A stretch of 64,000 nucleotides of DNA from the NCBI RefSeq assembly GCF_000714545.1, contig NZ_AUNB01000013.1, positions 1 through 64,000 of the forward strand, read 5' to 3'. The notes under the pieces were generated by a model that was not told the DNA's origin, searched no databases, and was given only the letters and a program-made list of their open reading frames with translations. Made by a program: the position numbers and the translations under genes. Below are positions 53,135 to 62,001 of this stretch, piece by piece; position 1 is the stretch's first letter; each line of letters opens with the position of its first letter. Source of the stretch: Thioclava indica. GTDB lineage: Bacteria; Pseudomonadota; Alphaproteobacteria; Rhodobacterales; Rhodobacteraceae.

Positions 53135-54859
53135 TTAGCGCAAACTGGGCACCAGAATTTGCCCCCCTGCCTGCACCCCCGAAATGCCGCTTGGCACGAT
53201 CTCGAACTGCCCCTTCGCAATCGCTGCAATCACCAAGCCAATCGCGCCATCACCACCGGAAACCGCGCGCATAGCACCGCCATTCACCCATTGACCGTTG
53301 CTCAGATAGTAAAACCGCATCGGCGTGTAAGACCCGTCATCGCGCACCATGACGGCCTCATCTCCCGCAAGATCGGGGCGTAGATCGGCCATCACCAAGG
53401 CGCAGGTCGGCTTTGCTGATGCACGCGGCGCGCAAAGGTCAGACAGGGGCACGTTGCTCTCCCGCTCGATCACTTGCAAAAGCGCGTTCGGGATCGGAGC
53501 GGCACCGGAGGGCTGTGCGATCTGCGCGCGCAAATCGGCCAGACGCGCATCGCTGGACGTGGGCGGCACAACTTCGCCATCCACGCGCACCGACGCCAGC
53601 GCCTTGGCAAGCGCCGGATCATTCGCCGCATGCGCGCGCAATGTCGCGATCCCGTCTTGGCCCGGCTTGCCCCAACTCTGCGCCATCGCATAAAGCGGTA
53701 AACGCGCAGGCTCGGTCAGGCCGCCCTCATAGCGCGCGATCTGGGATTTTGTGGCAATGGCGTTGGCATTGATCAACGGCGTCAACCACGCCACCGCCAG
53801 CGCCAGCAAGCCCAGCGCCATCGCGATATTGACACGGCGCACGCGCGCCATCCAGCCATGCCCGCGCAGCACCGACGCAGCGTAACCGATCCCATAGCCC
53901 GCAATCAAAATGATCAACGTCCATTGCGCCACACGCGCAGGCGTCCAGCCAAGCTCGGCCACCGTAAGCCAAGCCGACCACGCGCTTACAGCTGCAAGCA
54001 CCGGCAAAATCAGCGCCAATCCCAACGTCGAAATCCGCAAGATCGGGGCTGCAACCGCCTCGAAATCTTCGCGCTCCACGGCGACAGACACCAGCGTAAT
54101 CGCCGCTATCGAAATCACGATCAGGGTCGTCGCATGGGAAAACCCGACAGCATCAATCGCGCCCGCATTCAGCATCAAGCCCAGCAGGAACACGATCACC
54201 ACGACCATCACCACCGGCAGCAAAAGCCGCAGCAGCCGCAACAAAAGGAAGGGAGAGATCATCTCTTCCAGCTCGGTCACCACCGCCAGACCAAGCCCCA
54301 GAACCGCCCCCGAAAGACCCAGCGCCAGCCAATCCAGCCGAAAGAGCTGTCGCAACCAGTCAATGCCAACGCTTTGCAGCAACTGCGAGGACAGATAGAG
54401 CAACAGCCACACCAAAGCGAGAAACAGCCAAGCCGCGCCATAGCGCACCACGATGTTCCACGTATGGGTGAACAGCGCAGGGTAATCCGCCCAAGCGCCG
54501 CGGCCCTGCTGTGCGATCACCATCGCGAACGGCATCGGCACCGTGGCCAGCACAAACAGCGCCAGCACTCCAAAATCCATCTGCCCCAACAGATCTTGGG
54601 CAGGATCAAACGCCCCTGCAGACCACCATCCCAAAACCGTGGTCGGGATCGCGATCAAGACTGCGGCAAACCCCGCCTTGCGCGCGCCAATCTCGCCCAG
54701 CATCGCCAGACCGGTTCCGAAAAACACCATGCCCGCGACCGTGATCGCAAAAACACCGCGCAGCCCCAGCGGGCCAGTGACAAGATCGCCCTCTTGCAGC
54801 GCCCAATAAAATAGCCCCGCCAAAGCACCGAAAAGGATATGCTGTAAACGACTATGCAT
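53135..54859 (-). CDS. DUF4153 multi-spanning membrane protein
   Basis: 574 aa from the ATG at 54859. The first ~400 residues hold about ten membrane segments; the last ~170 form a soluble domain with LADLRAQIAQP and a Cys pair (DLCAPRASAKPTCALV). The pattern is DUF4153, unknown function. The start overlaps the end of the HAD phosphatase gene upstream (stop 54852) by eight bases, so the two are coupled. It overlaps no other gene; about 60 bases separate it from the H-NOX gene. Confidence 0.85.
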   Translation of the reverse strand: MHSRLQHILFGALAGLFYWALQEGDLVTGPLGLRGVFAITVAGMVFFGTGLAMLGEIGARKAGFAAVLIAIPTTVLGWWSAGAFDPAQDLLGQMDFGVLALFVLATVPMPFAMVIAQQGRGAWADYPALFTHTWNIVVRYGAAWLFLALVWLLLYLSSQLLQSVGIDWLRQLFRLDWLALGLSGAVLGLGLAVVTELEEMISPFLLLRLLRLLLPVVMVVVIVFLLGLMLNAGAIDAVGFSHATTLIVISIAAITLVSVAVEREDFEAVAAPILRISTLGLALILPVLAAVSAWSAWLTVAELGWTPARVAQWTLIILIAGYGIGYAASVLRGHGWMARVRRVNIAMALGLLALAVAWLTPLINANAIATKSQIARYEGGLTEPARLPLYAMAQSWGKPGQDGIATLRAHAANDPALAKALASVRVDGEVVPPTSSDARLADLRAQIAQPSGAAPIPNALLQVIERESNVPLSDLCAPRASAKPTCALVMADLRPDLAGDEAVMVRDDGSYTPMRFYYLSNGQWVNGGAMRAVSGGDGAIGLVIAAIAKGQFEIVPSGISGVQAGGQILVPSLR

Positions 54860-55571
54860 TGCAGCCTCCTGAATTGATCCGCGCCAACCATCCCGGCAAG
54901 TCGCCGATATTGGCCAGCACAACATCGGCCTCGGGGGCCAGTTCGGCACGCTCGGCCGGACCGGTCAACACCGCCACCGCATACATGCCCGCAGCGCGCG
55001 CAGCCCGCAGATCATGCAAACTGTCGCCCACCATGACCACCGTGGCCGGGTCCAGCCCCAACCGATCGGCAAAGGCCAGCAACGGTCGCGGCGTCGGCTT
55101 TGCGCCATGCCCGCTATCGTAACCGATAATTGCGTCGAACAGCTCAAGCACGCCGGCCATGCTGGCATGCGCGCGCGCAGTGGCCTCGGCGTCATTGGTG
55201 CAAATCCCCAACCGCAAGCCTTGCGCGCGCAGATCGCTCAGGAACGGAGCCAGCGGCACGGGCGCGACCAAAGGCACGTCTCGGGCGGCCTGATCCAACG
55301 CGGCAATCAGCTCGGCACGCTCGCGTCCCGGCAAATGTGGCAACAGCAAATCAGCCGCTTGCGCCACCGTGCCTGCAATCACCGGCGAGGCGGGGTCAAA
55401 CCGCGCCTGCTCATAATCAAAAGAAATCGCATCGGCCATCGCACGTAGATGCCCCGCGTCCCGCGCCAGATCGCCAAGCTGAGCGCGCGCCCACACCCCC
55501 CAAGTCGCGTCGAAATCGAATAGGGTTCCGTCCTTGTCAAACAGGATCGCCTGAACTTCCGGTGCGTTCAT
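54852..55571 (-). CDS. HAD-family hydrolase, phosphoglycolate phosphatase-like
   Basis: 239 aa from the ATG at 55571 (MNAPEVQAILFDKDGTLFDFD); the frame extends to 55613 without support. HAD motifs: DKDGT (nucleophile Asp), the CTND motif in LRLGICTNDAE, KPTPRPLL with the conserved Lys, and MVGDSLHDLRAARAAGM. An alpha-helical cap sits between motifs. The likely reaction is dephosphorylation of 2-phosphoglycolate or a similar small phosphate. Coupled to the DUF4153 gene. Confidence 0.88.
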   Translation of the reverse strand: MNAPEVQAILFDKDGTLFDFDATWGVWARAQLGDLARDAGHLRAMADAISFDYEQARFDPASPVIAGTVAQAADLLLPHLPGRERAELIAALDQAARDVPLVAPVPLAPFLSDLRAQGLRLGICTNDAEATARAHASMAGVLELFDAIIGYDSGHGAKPTPRPLLAFADRLGLDPATVVMVGDSLHDLRAARAAGMYAVAVLTGPAERAELAPEADVVLANIGDLPGWLARINSGGCNA

Positions 55572-55663
55572 CGCCTTGCCTCCTCGACCCGCGTTCTGCG
55601 CGGGACACGCCATTCCCGACCGTCCTTGGCCCGGTTTGCGCGCAGACTGCCCGCTCTGTCTGC

Positions 55664-55942
55664 TCAGGTCCAGTGCCGCTGATCGCCACGCCCCAAAACC
55701 ATGCGTGCGCCGGGCACATCTTCGGGGATGACCTCAAGATCGGCGGCGCAATCGAGCACCCACTGATCATTCAACAAAATATAATCAAGCACACCGCATA
55801 AAAAATCAGGATCGCCCGCCTGCGCACGCAGATCATCCTGCGATGCCCCGGTATGGGCGAGAAATCCGTCAATCAACGACTCTTGCGAGACCAGCCAAGC
55901 CAGAGCGCGAATTGCAAGCACATGGGCGGTTTCTTGCCGCAT
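55664..55942 (-). CDS. DUF3572 protein
   Basis: 92 aa. Helical small protein with the family features AIRALAWLVSQESLIDGFLAHTGASQDDLR and FLCGVLDYILLNDQWVLDCA. Function unknown; common in alphaproteobacteria, often near pleD/divK. Here it is divergent from pleD with about 100 bases between them. Confidence 0.88.
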   Translation of the reverse strand: MRQETAHVLAIRALAWLVSQESLIDGFLAHTGASQDDLRAQAGDPDFLCGVLDYILLNDQWVLDCAADLEVIPEDVPGARMVLGRGDQRHWT

Positions 55943-56039
55943 ATTTGGCCTCTCAAATTTATCCGAAACGCTTTGTTAACTCTTTGCTCTATATCTTAAA
56001 GCAACTGGCGAACAGTCTTGGTTTATAGCAGAGGAGCCC

Positions 56040-57434
56040 ATGGCGGGATCCATTCTCATCGTAGATGACGTGTCCACGAATCGTATCGTGCTCAAAGCTA
56101 TGCTTTCGGGCGCGCGATACACGACATGTCAGGCCGCTTCCGGAGCAGAGGCGCTTGCTCTCACGGCTGTCGAGCAGCCCGGGCTGGTCCTGCTGGATGT
56201 CGACCTCCCGGATATGAGCGGGATCGAAGTCATAAAACGGCTGCGCGCCGACCCCACAACGCGGCGTATTCCGGTCGTCGCTGTAACCTCGCATACGACG
56301 CCCGAAATGCGCCTGAATTTGTTGCATGCAGGCGCGACCGATATTCTGGCCAAGCCGTTTAACGAATTGCTGATGCTCGCGCGCCTGCGCAGCCTGCTGC
56401 GCGAACATGGCACCGATGCGGAATTCGCCCTGCGTGAGGCGACCTGCCGCGAACTCGGTTTCGCCGAGGCGCGCTGCGAATTTAGCCCCCCCGCGCGCAT
56501 CGCGATGGTTGCCGCGCAGGCTGACACGGCGTTGCGCTGGAAAACCGCGCTCGTGCAACAAATGCCGGGTGACAGGATCGAAGTGATCGGTCAGGAAAAC
56601 GCTCTGACGCGCGCGACCCGTAACGCCGCGCCCGATATTTTCGTGATTGAGGCGGATCTGGCCCGCCCGGGCGAAGGGCTGCGCCTGATGTCAGAGCTGC
56701 GCTCACGCGCCGAGACTCGCAATGCGGTGATCGTGATCGCCACCAGTCCCAGCGCGGTTGAAACGCAGGCGACCGCCCTTGATTTGGGGGCGAATGAACT
56801 TGCCAGCACCAATCTTTCGACGCCGTTCATGGCGCAAGAAACCGCGCTGCGCCTGCGCCGCCAGTTGCAGCGCAAACACGCACTCGAACGCCAGCGCGAA
56901 ACCCTGGATGAAGGGTTACGACTGGCAATGGTCGACCCGCTCACCGGGCTTTACAATCGCCGCTATGCCAGCACCCATCTGACGCGGCTTTCCGAACATG
57001 CGCTACGCACCAAGCGGCCCTTCGCGGTGATGTTGCTTGATCTCGACCGGTTCAAATCGGTCAACGACACCTTTGGTCACTCCGTTGGCGATGAGGTGCT
57101 GACAGCGGTCGCATCGCGCCTGCGCGGCAACCTGCGCCCTGTCGATCTGATCGCGCGGATCGGTGGTGAGGAATTCTTGGTCGCGATGCCCGACACTTCG
57201 TTGCCTGAGGCCCGCGCAGCCGCAGAACGGTTGCGGCGCGTGATCGAAAGCACCCCTATTCCATTGCATGACGGTCGCGGCATTTCGGTGACGATCTCGG
57301 TCGGACTGGCCTTGGGGGGCACGACGCGCGACACCCCGCAACAATTGGTCGATCAAGCCGATTCCGCGTTGCTCGGGGCCAAATCCACCGGGCGCAATCA
57401 GGTCAACGTGGCAAGGGCTGGCACCGCCGCCTGA
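56040..57434 (+). CDS. pleD: PleD-type response regulator diguanylate cyclase
   Basis: 464 aa. A first receiver domain (1-120) has the acceptor Asp53 in LVLLDVDLPDMSG and Lys in DILAKPF. A second, degenerate receiver (about 150-275) follows, and a GGDEF domain with GGEEF (RIGGEEFLVAMP) and an intact RxxD inhibition site (RPVD five residues before). This is the build of Caulobacter PleD, which makes c-di-GMP for the motile-to-sessile change. DivK, often adjacent, is not here. The second cyclase in the window. Confidence 0.95.
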   Translation: MAGSILIVDDVSTNRIVLKAMLSGARYTTCQAASGAEALALTAVEQPGLVLLDVDLPDMSGIEVIKRLRADPTTRRIPVVAVTSHTTPEMRLNLLHAGATDILAKPFNELLMLARLRSLLREHGTDAEFALREATCRELGFAEARCEFSPPARIAMVAAQADTALRWKTALVQQMPGDRIEVIGQENALTRATRNAAPDIFVIEADLARPGEGLRLMSELRSRAETRNAVIVIATSPSAVETQATALDLGANELASTNLSTPFMAQETALRLRRQLQRKHALERQRETLDEGLRLAMVDPLTGLYNRRYASTHLTRLSEHALRTKRPFAVMLLDLDRFKSVNDTFGHSVGDEVLTAVASRLRGNLRPVDLIARIGGEEFLVAMPDTSLPEARAAAERLRRVIESTPIPLHDGRGISVTISVGLALGGTTRDTPQQLVDQADSALLGAKSTGRNQVNVARAGTAA

Positions 57435-57443
57435 GATCACGCG

Positions 57444-57472
57444 AAACGCCCGGTCGCAAAACCGGGCGTGCG
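57444..57472. terminator. Hairpin between pleD and the Spy-like gene
   Basis: ACGCCCGGT and ACCGGGCGT pair as a 9-bp stem with a 6-base loop between two convergent genes; T runs are short on both sides. Confidence 0.6.
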
Positions 57473-57507
57473 TCGTGAGAGATCACCTCACTCTAAGGAA
57501 AGGGGCG

Positions 57508-58038
57508 TCAATTCGGCGCATCTTGCGCGGACGGTGCGTCCTTGCGATTCCCTTTATCACCGCGATCCTTGCGCTTTTCGAACCGCTTTGCACCGTCACT
57601 CAAACGCTGGGCGAATTCTTGACGCTGCGCCGGACTCATCGCGTCAATCCGCTCAAAAATCAGCGTGTCGCCAATTTGCACCCGCTTAGAAATGCGTGAC
57701 TGATGACGCGCAAATATCTGCTCAACTTCAGTGCGATTCCACGGATCGGCCTCCAGCGCGTTAATCAATGCCGCCATATCCGCGCGCGATTGACGCCGCA
57801 TATCGCGAAACGCGTTGCCGCGTTTCTGCGCCGCCTCGCGCAGCGCCTCACGGTCCTCTTTGCTCAACGCATTCGTAAACGCCCCAAGCTTCACATCGCC
57901 CACGACAGGGCGCGGCGGGTGACGATCATGCCCCAAGATGCCGCCCGCAATCACGCCCACGATCAGCAAATTCAGCGTGACCGACACGATCAGCGCCCAG
58001 CGCAACCCACGGCAATTTCCAGACCCGCTCTCGGCCAT
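57508..58038 (-). CDS. Spy/CpxP-like periplasmic heavy-metal-sensor-type protein
   Basis: 176 aa. One N-terminal membrane helix (WALIVSVTLNLLIVGVIAGGILG), then helices with the LTxxQ-like pattern of the ZraP/CpxP/Spy group (ALSKEDREALREAAQKRGNAF and SPAQRQEFAQRL) and a highly charged tail. Such proteins sense metal or misfolded protein in the periplasm. The start overlaps the stop of the membrane partner of the sigma factor (ATGA), so it is the third gene of that operon. Confidence 0.82.
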   Translation of the reverse strand: MAESGSGNCRGLRWALIVSVTLNLLIVGVIAGGILGHDRHPPRPVVGDVKLGAFTNALSKEDREALREAAQKRGNAFRDMRRQSRADMAALINALEADPWNRTEVEQIFARHQSRISKRVQIGDTLIFERIDAMSPAQRQEFAQRLSDGAKRFEKRKDRGDKGNRKDAPSAQDAPN

Positions 58039-58457
58039 CAGAACTCTCCATCATCGACAAAGGCGAGCGTCTCGCCCACCGGCAACAGATTAACCGTGCC
58101 TAAATTTTCGCTGCTTTGCCAGTAGCTTGACGTCAGCGTTCCCATCTGCTCGGAGCCGATGAAGCCGATCCACACTCCGGCCAAGCCCGCCGTCACCAGC
58201 CCGCCCATTGCACCCCAGCCACCAAAGACCGAGCGCAGCGCCTGCATGATCCCCGCCCCGCGCGCACGTCTGGGCGAAAGCGGCGCGGATGCAGGGGCCG
58301 CAAAGCCCGCCTGCACCTCCAGCGCATCCTCCATCACCCGCGCCAGAAACGCAGGTTGCGGCTCGCTCACTTCGGCACGGGCCTGCGCCAGTAGCGCTTC
58401 AACCATGCCGTCCTCGTGGCGTTCTATTGTCTCGCGACCCAATTTCTTGTCAGTCAT
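58038..58457 (-). CDS. Probable anti-sigma factor (membrane protein)
   Basis: 139 aa from the ATG at 58457. An N-terminal cytoplasmic part of ~80 residues, one membrane helix (about 81-101, GAMGGLVTAGLAGVWIGFIG) and a short periplasmic end. The position between sigma factor and periplasmic sensor, with overlaps on both sides, is the reason for the call. There is no ZAS zinc motif (HxxxCxxC), so it is not of the zinc anti-sigma class. Function is inference from position. Confidence 0.7.
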   Translation of the reverse strand: MTDKKLGRETIERHEDGMVEALLAQARAEVSEPQPAFLARVMEDALEVQAGFAAPASAPLSPRRARGAGIMQALRSVFGGWGAMGGLVTAGLAGVWIGFIGSEQMGTLTSSYWQSSENLGTVNLLPVGETLAFVDDGEF

Positions 58458-59034
58458 CGCCAAACCCCAATTCTTCGCGCTGCCCCGAAAGCAGCTTTGC
58501 CAAAGCGCGCTTTGCACGCGCTGTCAGACTTTCTACGGCCTCGACCCCAGTTTCCATCGCTTCAGCGATCTCGGGATTGGATAAACCGTCAATATGTCGC
58601 AGCGTCACCGCCAGCCGCTGGCGTTCCGGCAGTTGCGCCAGGGCAGCCTCCAACGCCGCCATCCGATCGCGTTGCATCATGTCTTCCAGCACCGAGGGGC
58701 TGTCGTCCGCGACCTCTGGGGCTTCATCAAGACCAACGCCACGCCGCTTGCGCAGCCGATCCGTCGCCAGATTGCTGACGACCCGATAAAGCCAAGTCGA
58801 GACCTTGGCCTCACCTGCCCGCCACTCGGGTGCGATTTTCCACAGCCGCAACAGCGCCTCTTGCGCCACGTCTTCGGCCTCGGCGCCATCGCGCAACATG
58901 CGCAGCGCCAAACGATAGGCCAGTGGCCCCAACCGAAGCGTCAACGCACGCGCCGCCGCCGGGTCGCCCCCCGCGTACAGCTCTAACAGAGCTTCGTCGG
59001 ACCTGTCATTCATCGCATCAAGCGCCATATCCAT
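58450..59034 (-). CDS. ECF-type RNA polymerase sigma factor
   Basis: 194 aa. Region 2 reads AYRLALRMLRDGAEAEDVAQEALLRLWK with the -10 recognition helix (KVSTWLYRVVSNLATDRLRKRR), and region 4 reads LPERQRLAVTLRHIDGLSNPEIAEAM with VEAVESLTARAKRAL. No sigma-1 or sigma-3 domain, so group 4. Three ATGs are possible at the start (59034, 59028, 59013). The stop overlaps the anti-sigma start by eight bases. Confidence 0.93.
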   Translation of the reverse strand: MDMALDAMNDRSDEALLELYAGGDPAAARALTLRLGPLAYRLALRMLRDGAEAEDVAQEALLRLWKIAPEWRAGEAKVSTWLYRVVSNLATDRLRKRRGVGLDEAPEVADDSPSVLEDMMQRDRMAALEAALAQLPERQRLAVTLRHIDGLSNPEIAEAMETGVEAVESLTARAKRALAKLLSGQREELGFGDD

Positions 59035-59079
59035 TCCGCCAAACGCCTAGCGCGGATCTTACCCTCGCGCAATCATGGC

Positions 59080-59110
59080 AAAACGCCGGGAGCGTGTGGA
59101 CGCTCCCGGC
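59080..59110 (-). terminator. Strong terminator after the EF-hand gene
   Basis: A perfect 11-bp stem (GCCGGGAGCGT/ACGCTCCCGGC, 4-base loop) is followed on the minus strand by GTTTTG. It separates the EF-hand gene from the sigma factor operon. Confidence 0.85.
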
Positions 59111-59130
59111 ACCCGATCTGCCAAGTCAGA

Positions 59131-59802
59131 TCAGTTATTGCCATCGGGGCCGTTTTGCGCGCCGCGACCGTCACGATCGCCCATCTGGCCGCCTTTGCCC
59201 ATCTTGCCGTGGCCGCCACGCTCGTGTTTGCCGCCACGCTCATGCTTGCCACCGCGCTCGTGCTTGCCGCCCATACGCTCACGCATCATCTTGCGGGCCG
59301 CTTGCATCTCGTCGGGGCTCAGCACGCCGTCATCGTTGCGATCCATGCGCTCAAACATCTGCATGGGCAGCGGGCGTTGCATCAGTTCTGCCGCCGACAA
59401 TTCTCCGTCACCATTAACATCTTGTGCAGCAAACCGTTGTGCCACGCGCGCCTCGATACGGGCTTTTTCTTTGGCCATCTGGAAATTGACCAGCTCATCC
59501 TGCGAGATCATGCCGTCGCCATTGGCATCAAGCGCCTTGGCATCCGCAGCGCGTTTGGCTTGGATCTCTTCAATCGAGATCGAACCATCGCCATTGGTAT
59601 CAATTTCGGTGATGTCGAAGCCAAAGAACTTGCCATCCTTATTCATCGCGCGCTTGCCAGCCTTGGGCGGGGTTGCGGGCGTTGCAGCTTCTGCCTGATC
59701 CGTGGTCGTCGCTTGATCTTGCGCGACGGCGGGCAATGTGAATGCAAGGCTGGTGCCTGCCAGAAGCGCTGCGATGATGGTTTTTCTGCTCATAAGTTTC
59801 AT
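59131..59802 (-). CDS. Periplasmic EF-hand protein with His/Gly-rich tail
   Basis: 223 aa. A signal peptide ends at LPAVAQ. Four EF-hand loops: DTNGDGSISIEE, DANGDGMISQDE, DVNGDGELSAAE and DRNDDGVLSPDE. The C-terminal ~45 residues hold three GGKHER repeats and a Gly/Lys/Asp tail, which could bind metal through His. So the protein likely binds Ca2+ and perhaps a transition metal in the periplasm. The position just before an ECF sigma operon with a metal-sensor-type protein suggests a common stimulus; the terminator between means separate transcripts. Confidence 0.85.
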   Translation of the reverse strand: MKLMSRKTIIAALLAGTSLAFTLPAVAQDQATTTDQAEAATPATPPKAGKRAMNKDGKFFGFDITEIDTNGDGSISIEEIQAKRAADAKALDANGDGMISQDELVNFQMAKEKARIEARVAQRFAAQDVNGDGELSAAELMQRPLPMQMFERMDRNDDGVLSPDEMQAARKMMRERMGGKHERGGKHERGGKHERGGHGKMGKGGQMGDRDGRGAQNGPDGNN

Positions 59803-60001
59803 TGCTTACTCTCCATTTGGATCTGTTTGGCGGCGTCTTTTTTGCCGTCGATGCAAGACAAACGGGCGATCGGCGCGCTTCCGTCGCCCGATCTCGCGCG
59901 CTCACGCATCCGTGATCGACAAGCGAGACTTTCCAAGCGCGTTGATCAGCGCCATACTGTGCCCAGCGGCACTTGGGAAAGTGCAGTGTGGGAGAGTGAG
60001 C

Positions 60002-60403
60002 ATGTATAGTGATGATCCGTTTATCGACGACAGGCCGATGGGGCGCGCGATGCTGCGCGGGCTGGCCTGTCGCTGTCCGGCCTGTGGCAAGGGGCGCGTC
60101 CTTGAGGGCTATCTGAAAGTGCGCGACACCTGCGCGCATTGTCATGAAGACCTGTCACACCAGCGCGCCGATGATGGCCCGGCCTATCTCACGATTCTGA
60201 TTGTGGGGCATCTAATGCTGCCGCTGATGGCCGCCGCCTTTATCGCCTACCGCCCCGAGCCGTGGCAGATGATTGCGCTGTTTGGCACGGCCACGGTTGT
60301 GCTATCGTTGCTGTTGTTACCGCGCATGAAGGGGCTGATGGTCGCGATCCAGTGGTCGCGCCGGATGCATGGCTTTGGTGAAAGTGAGATCGTGCATGAC
60401 TGA
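60002..60403 (+). CDS. DUF983 membrane protein
   Basis: 133 aa from the ATG at 60002 after GGGAGAG. The N terminus has two Cys pairs (CRCPACGKG and CAHCHED) like a zinc ribbon, then two membrane helices (LTILIVGHLMLPLMAAAFIAY and MIALFGTATVVLSLLLL). DUF983, often next to cytochrome oxidase genes; role unknown. It overlaps the NUDIX gene by eight bases. Confidence 0.9.
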   Translation: MYSDDPFIDDRPMGRAMLRGLACRCPACGKGRVLEGYLKVRDTCAHCHEDLSHQRADDGPAYLTILIVGHLMLPLMAAAFIAYRPEPWQMIALFGTATVVLSLLLLPRMKGLMVAIQWSRRMHGFGESEIVHD

Positions 60404-61100
60404 CGCCCCCATCCTGGACAAAAGCGCGCTGCGTGATGCCGCCAGCGTGATCGTGCTACGCCGTGACGCGGGCGCACCTGCGCGTGTCTTAATGGGCCAG
60501 CGCGGTTCGGGGGCGGCCTTCATGCCCTCGAAATACGTCTTTCCCGGTGGCGCGGTCGATGCGGGCGACTGGAGCATTCCGCTCGCCGCGTCCCTGCCCG
60601 CATCTGATGCCGCGCGTCTTGAAGACGATGCGCCCGTTGGTATCGCGCCTGCGCTGGCGGCGGCGGCTTTGCGTGAATTGTGGGAAGAAACCGGGATGAT
60701 CCTCGGGCAGAAATCGCCTTGGGCCAGCGATGTGCCCGCCGATTGGCAGGGTTTTGCCGATCTGGGTTTCACCCCTTCGGCCGCCGATCTGCGTTTCGTG
60801 TTTCGCGCGATCACCCCGCCGGGCCGTCCGCGCCGCTTTGATGCGCGGTTCTTTTTGGTGGATGCGGGCGCAATTTGTGGCGACCCGGACGATTTCTCGC
60901 GCGCCTGCGATGAGCTATCGCATCTGCATTGGGTGCCCCTGACAGAGGCCCGCGCGCTCAATCTGCCCTTCATCACCGAGGTGGTTCTGGCCGAAATCTC
61001 GGCGCTTTTGCAGACCGATCACGCGATTTCCACGCCCGCCAGCGTGCCGTTTTTCGACAATCGCGGCCCCGCCTCCGAGTTTCGCCGCATCGCCACCTAG
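60396..61100 (+). CDS. NUDIX hydrolase
   Basis: 234 aa from the ATG at 60396, inside the end of the DUF983 gene. The NUDIX box is split by an insertion: FPGGAVDAGD early and ALRELWEETGMILG later, giving the G...REUxEExGU residues. It resembles the NUDT7/19-like or CoA-type group with KYVFPGGAVD and a long insert. The substrate is not clear; the reaction is hydrolysis of a nucleoside diphosphate linked to X. It shares three bases of its stop with the convergent transporter gene. Confidence 0.9.
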   Translation: MTDAPILDKSALRDAASVIVLRRDAGAPARVLMGQRGSGAAFMPSKYVFPGGAVDAGDWSIPLAASLPASDAARLEDDAPVGIAPALAAAALRELWEETGMILGQKSPWASDVPADWQGFADLGFTPSAADLRFVFRAITPPGRPRRFDARFFLVDAGAICGDPDDFSRACDELSHLHWVPLTEARALNLPFITEVVLAEISALLQTDHAISTPASVPFFDNRGPASEFRRIAT

Positions 61101-61972
61101 CGCGTCCCCGCCAGCACGACCACCACCAGCGAGCCCACGACCAGCGCGATACCGATGGCTTCGCGGCGATGCAGCCGCTCGTGAAACACCAACACCGAGG
61201 CGAGCAGCGTGAACACGATCTCGACCTGCCCCAGCGCGCGCACGAAAGCCGCGTTTTGCAGCGAAAATGCAGTGAACCATCCCGCCGAGCCCAGCACCCC
61301 CGCGATCCCCACCCAGATCGTGCTGCGCCAAGCCGACAGCACACGGCGCAGCTCTCCGGGTTCGCGCAACCGCAGATAAATCCCCATGCCGATGCTTTGC
61401 GCAAAGGTCGCGCAGGCCAGCGCGACGATGGCGCGGGCGAAAAATTCCAGCGGTTGCAGCTCTAGCGTGGCGCCACGGTAGAAGATCGAGGACAGCCCAA
61501 ACAGCGCCCCCGCACCGATACCGTAAACCACCGCGCGCAGGTTCAGCCGCGCCGCGCCGGGTTGCTTGGTCAGCAACAGCACACCGACCATCCCGATCAG
61601 GATGCCAATCCAGCCGAGCGGCCCCACCCATTCCCCAAGGATAACGGCAGAGAATAGCGCGACCTGCACCGTTTCCGTCTTGGTAAACGCAACACCGACC
61701 GCAAAATTGCGCATCGAGAACAGGGCAACCGTCAGAAAGGTCGCCGCCACCTGCGCCGCACCACCCGCCAGAACGAACCCCCAGAACCCAGCGCTCAGAT
61801 GCGGCCAAGGCGTGGCGGTCATACTCAGGAAGCTGACAGCCACCAGCGCCGCAAGCGGAAAGCCGAACAGGAACCGCGAAAACGTCGCCCCGCCAACTGA
61901 TAGCCGCGCCCCGGCAAGATGTTTTTGTAACATGAAACGCAGCGTTTGCACGCCCGCCGCAAACAGCGTCAC
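61097..61972 (-). CDS. EamA-family (DMT) transporter
   Basis: 291 aa with about ten membrane segments. First half with HLAGARLSVGGATFSRFLFGFPLAALVAVS and VALFSAVILGEWVGPLGWIGILIGMVGVLLL; second half with QVEIVFTLLASVLVFHERLHRREAIGIALVVGSLVVVVLAG. Inner-membrane exporter or importer of small metabolites. It follows the lipocalin gene with a gap of 29 bases. Confidence 0.9.
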   Translation of the reverse strand: MTLFAAGVQTLRFMLQKHLAGARLSVGGATFSRFLFGFPLAALVAVSFLSMTATPWPHLSAGFWGFVLAGGAAQVAATFLTVALFSMRNFAVGVAFTKTETVQVALFSAVILGEWVGPLGWIGILIGMVGVLLLTKQPGAARLNLRAVVYGIGAGALFGLSSIFYRGATLELQPLEFFARAIVALACATFAQSIGMGIYLRLREPGELRRVLSAWRSTIWVGIAGVLGSAGWFTAFSLQNAAFVRALGQVEIVFTLLASVLVFHERLHRREAIGIALVVGSLVVVVLAGTR

Positions 61973-62001
61973 CCAGATCCAAAGATGGGCAGGCGGGGCG
62001 C

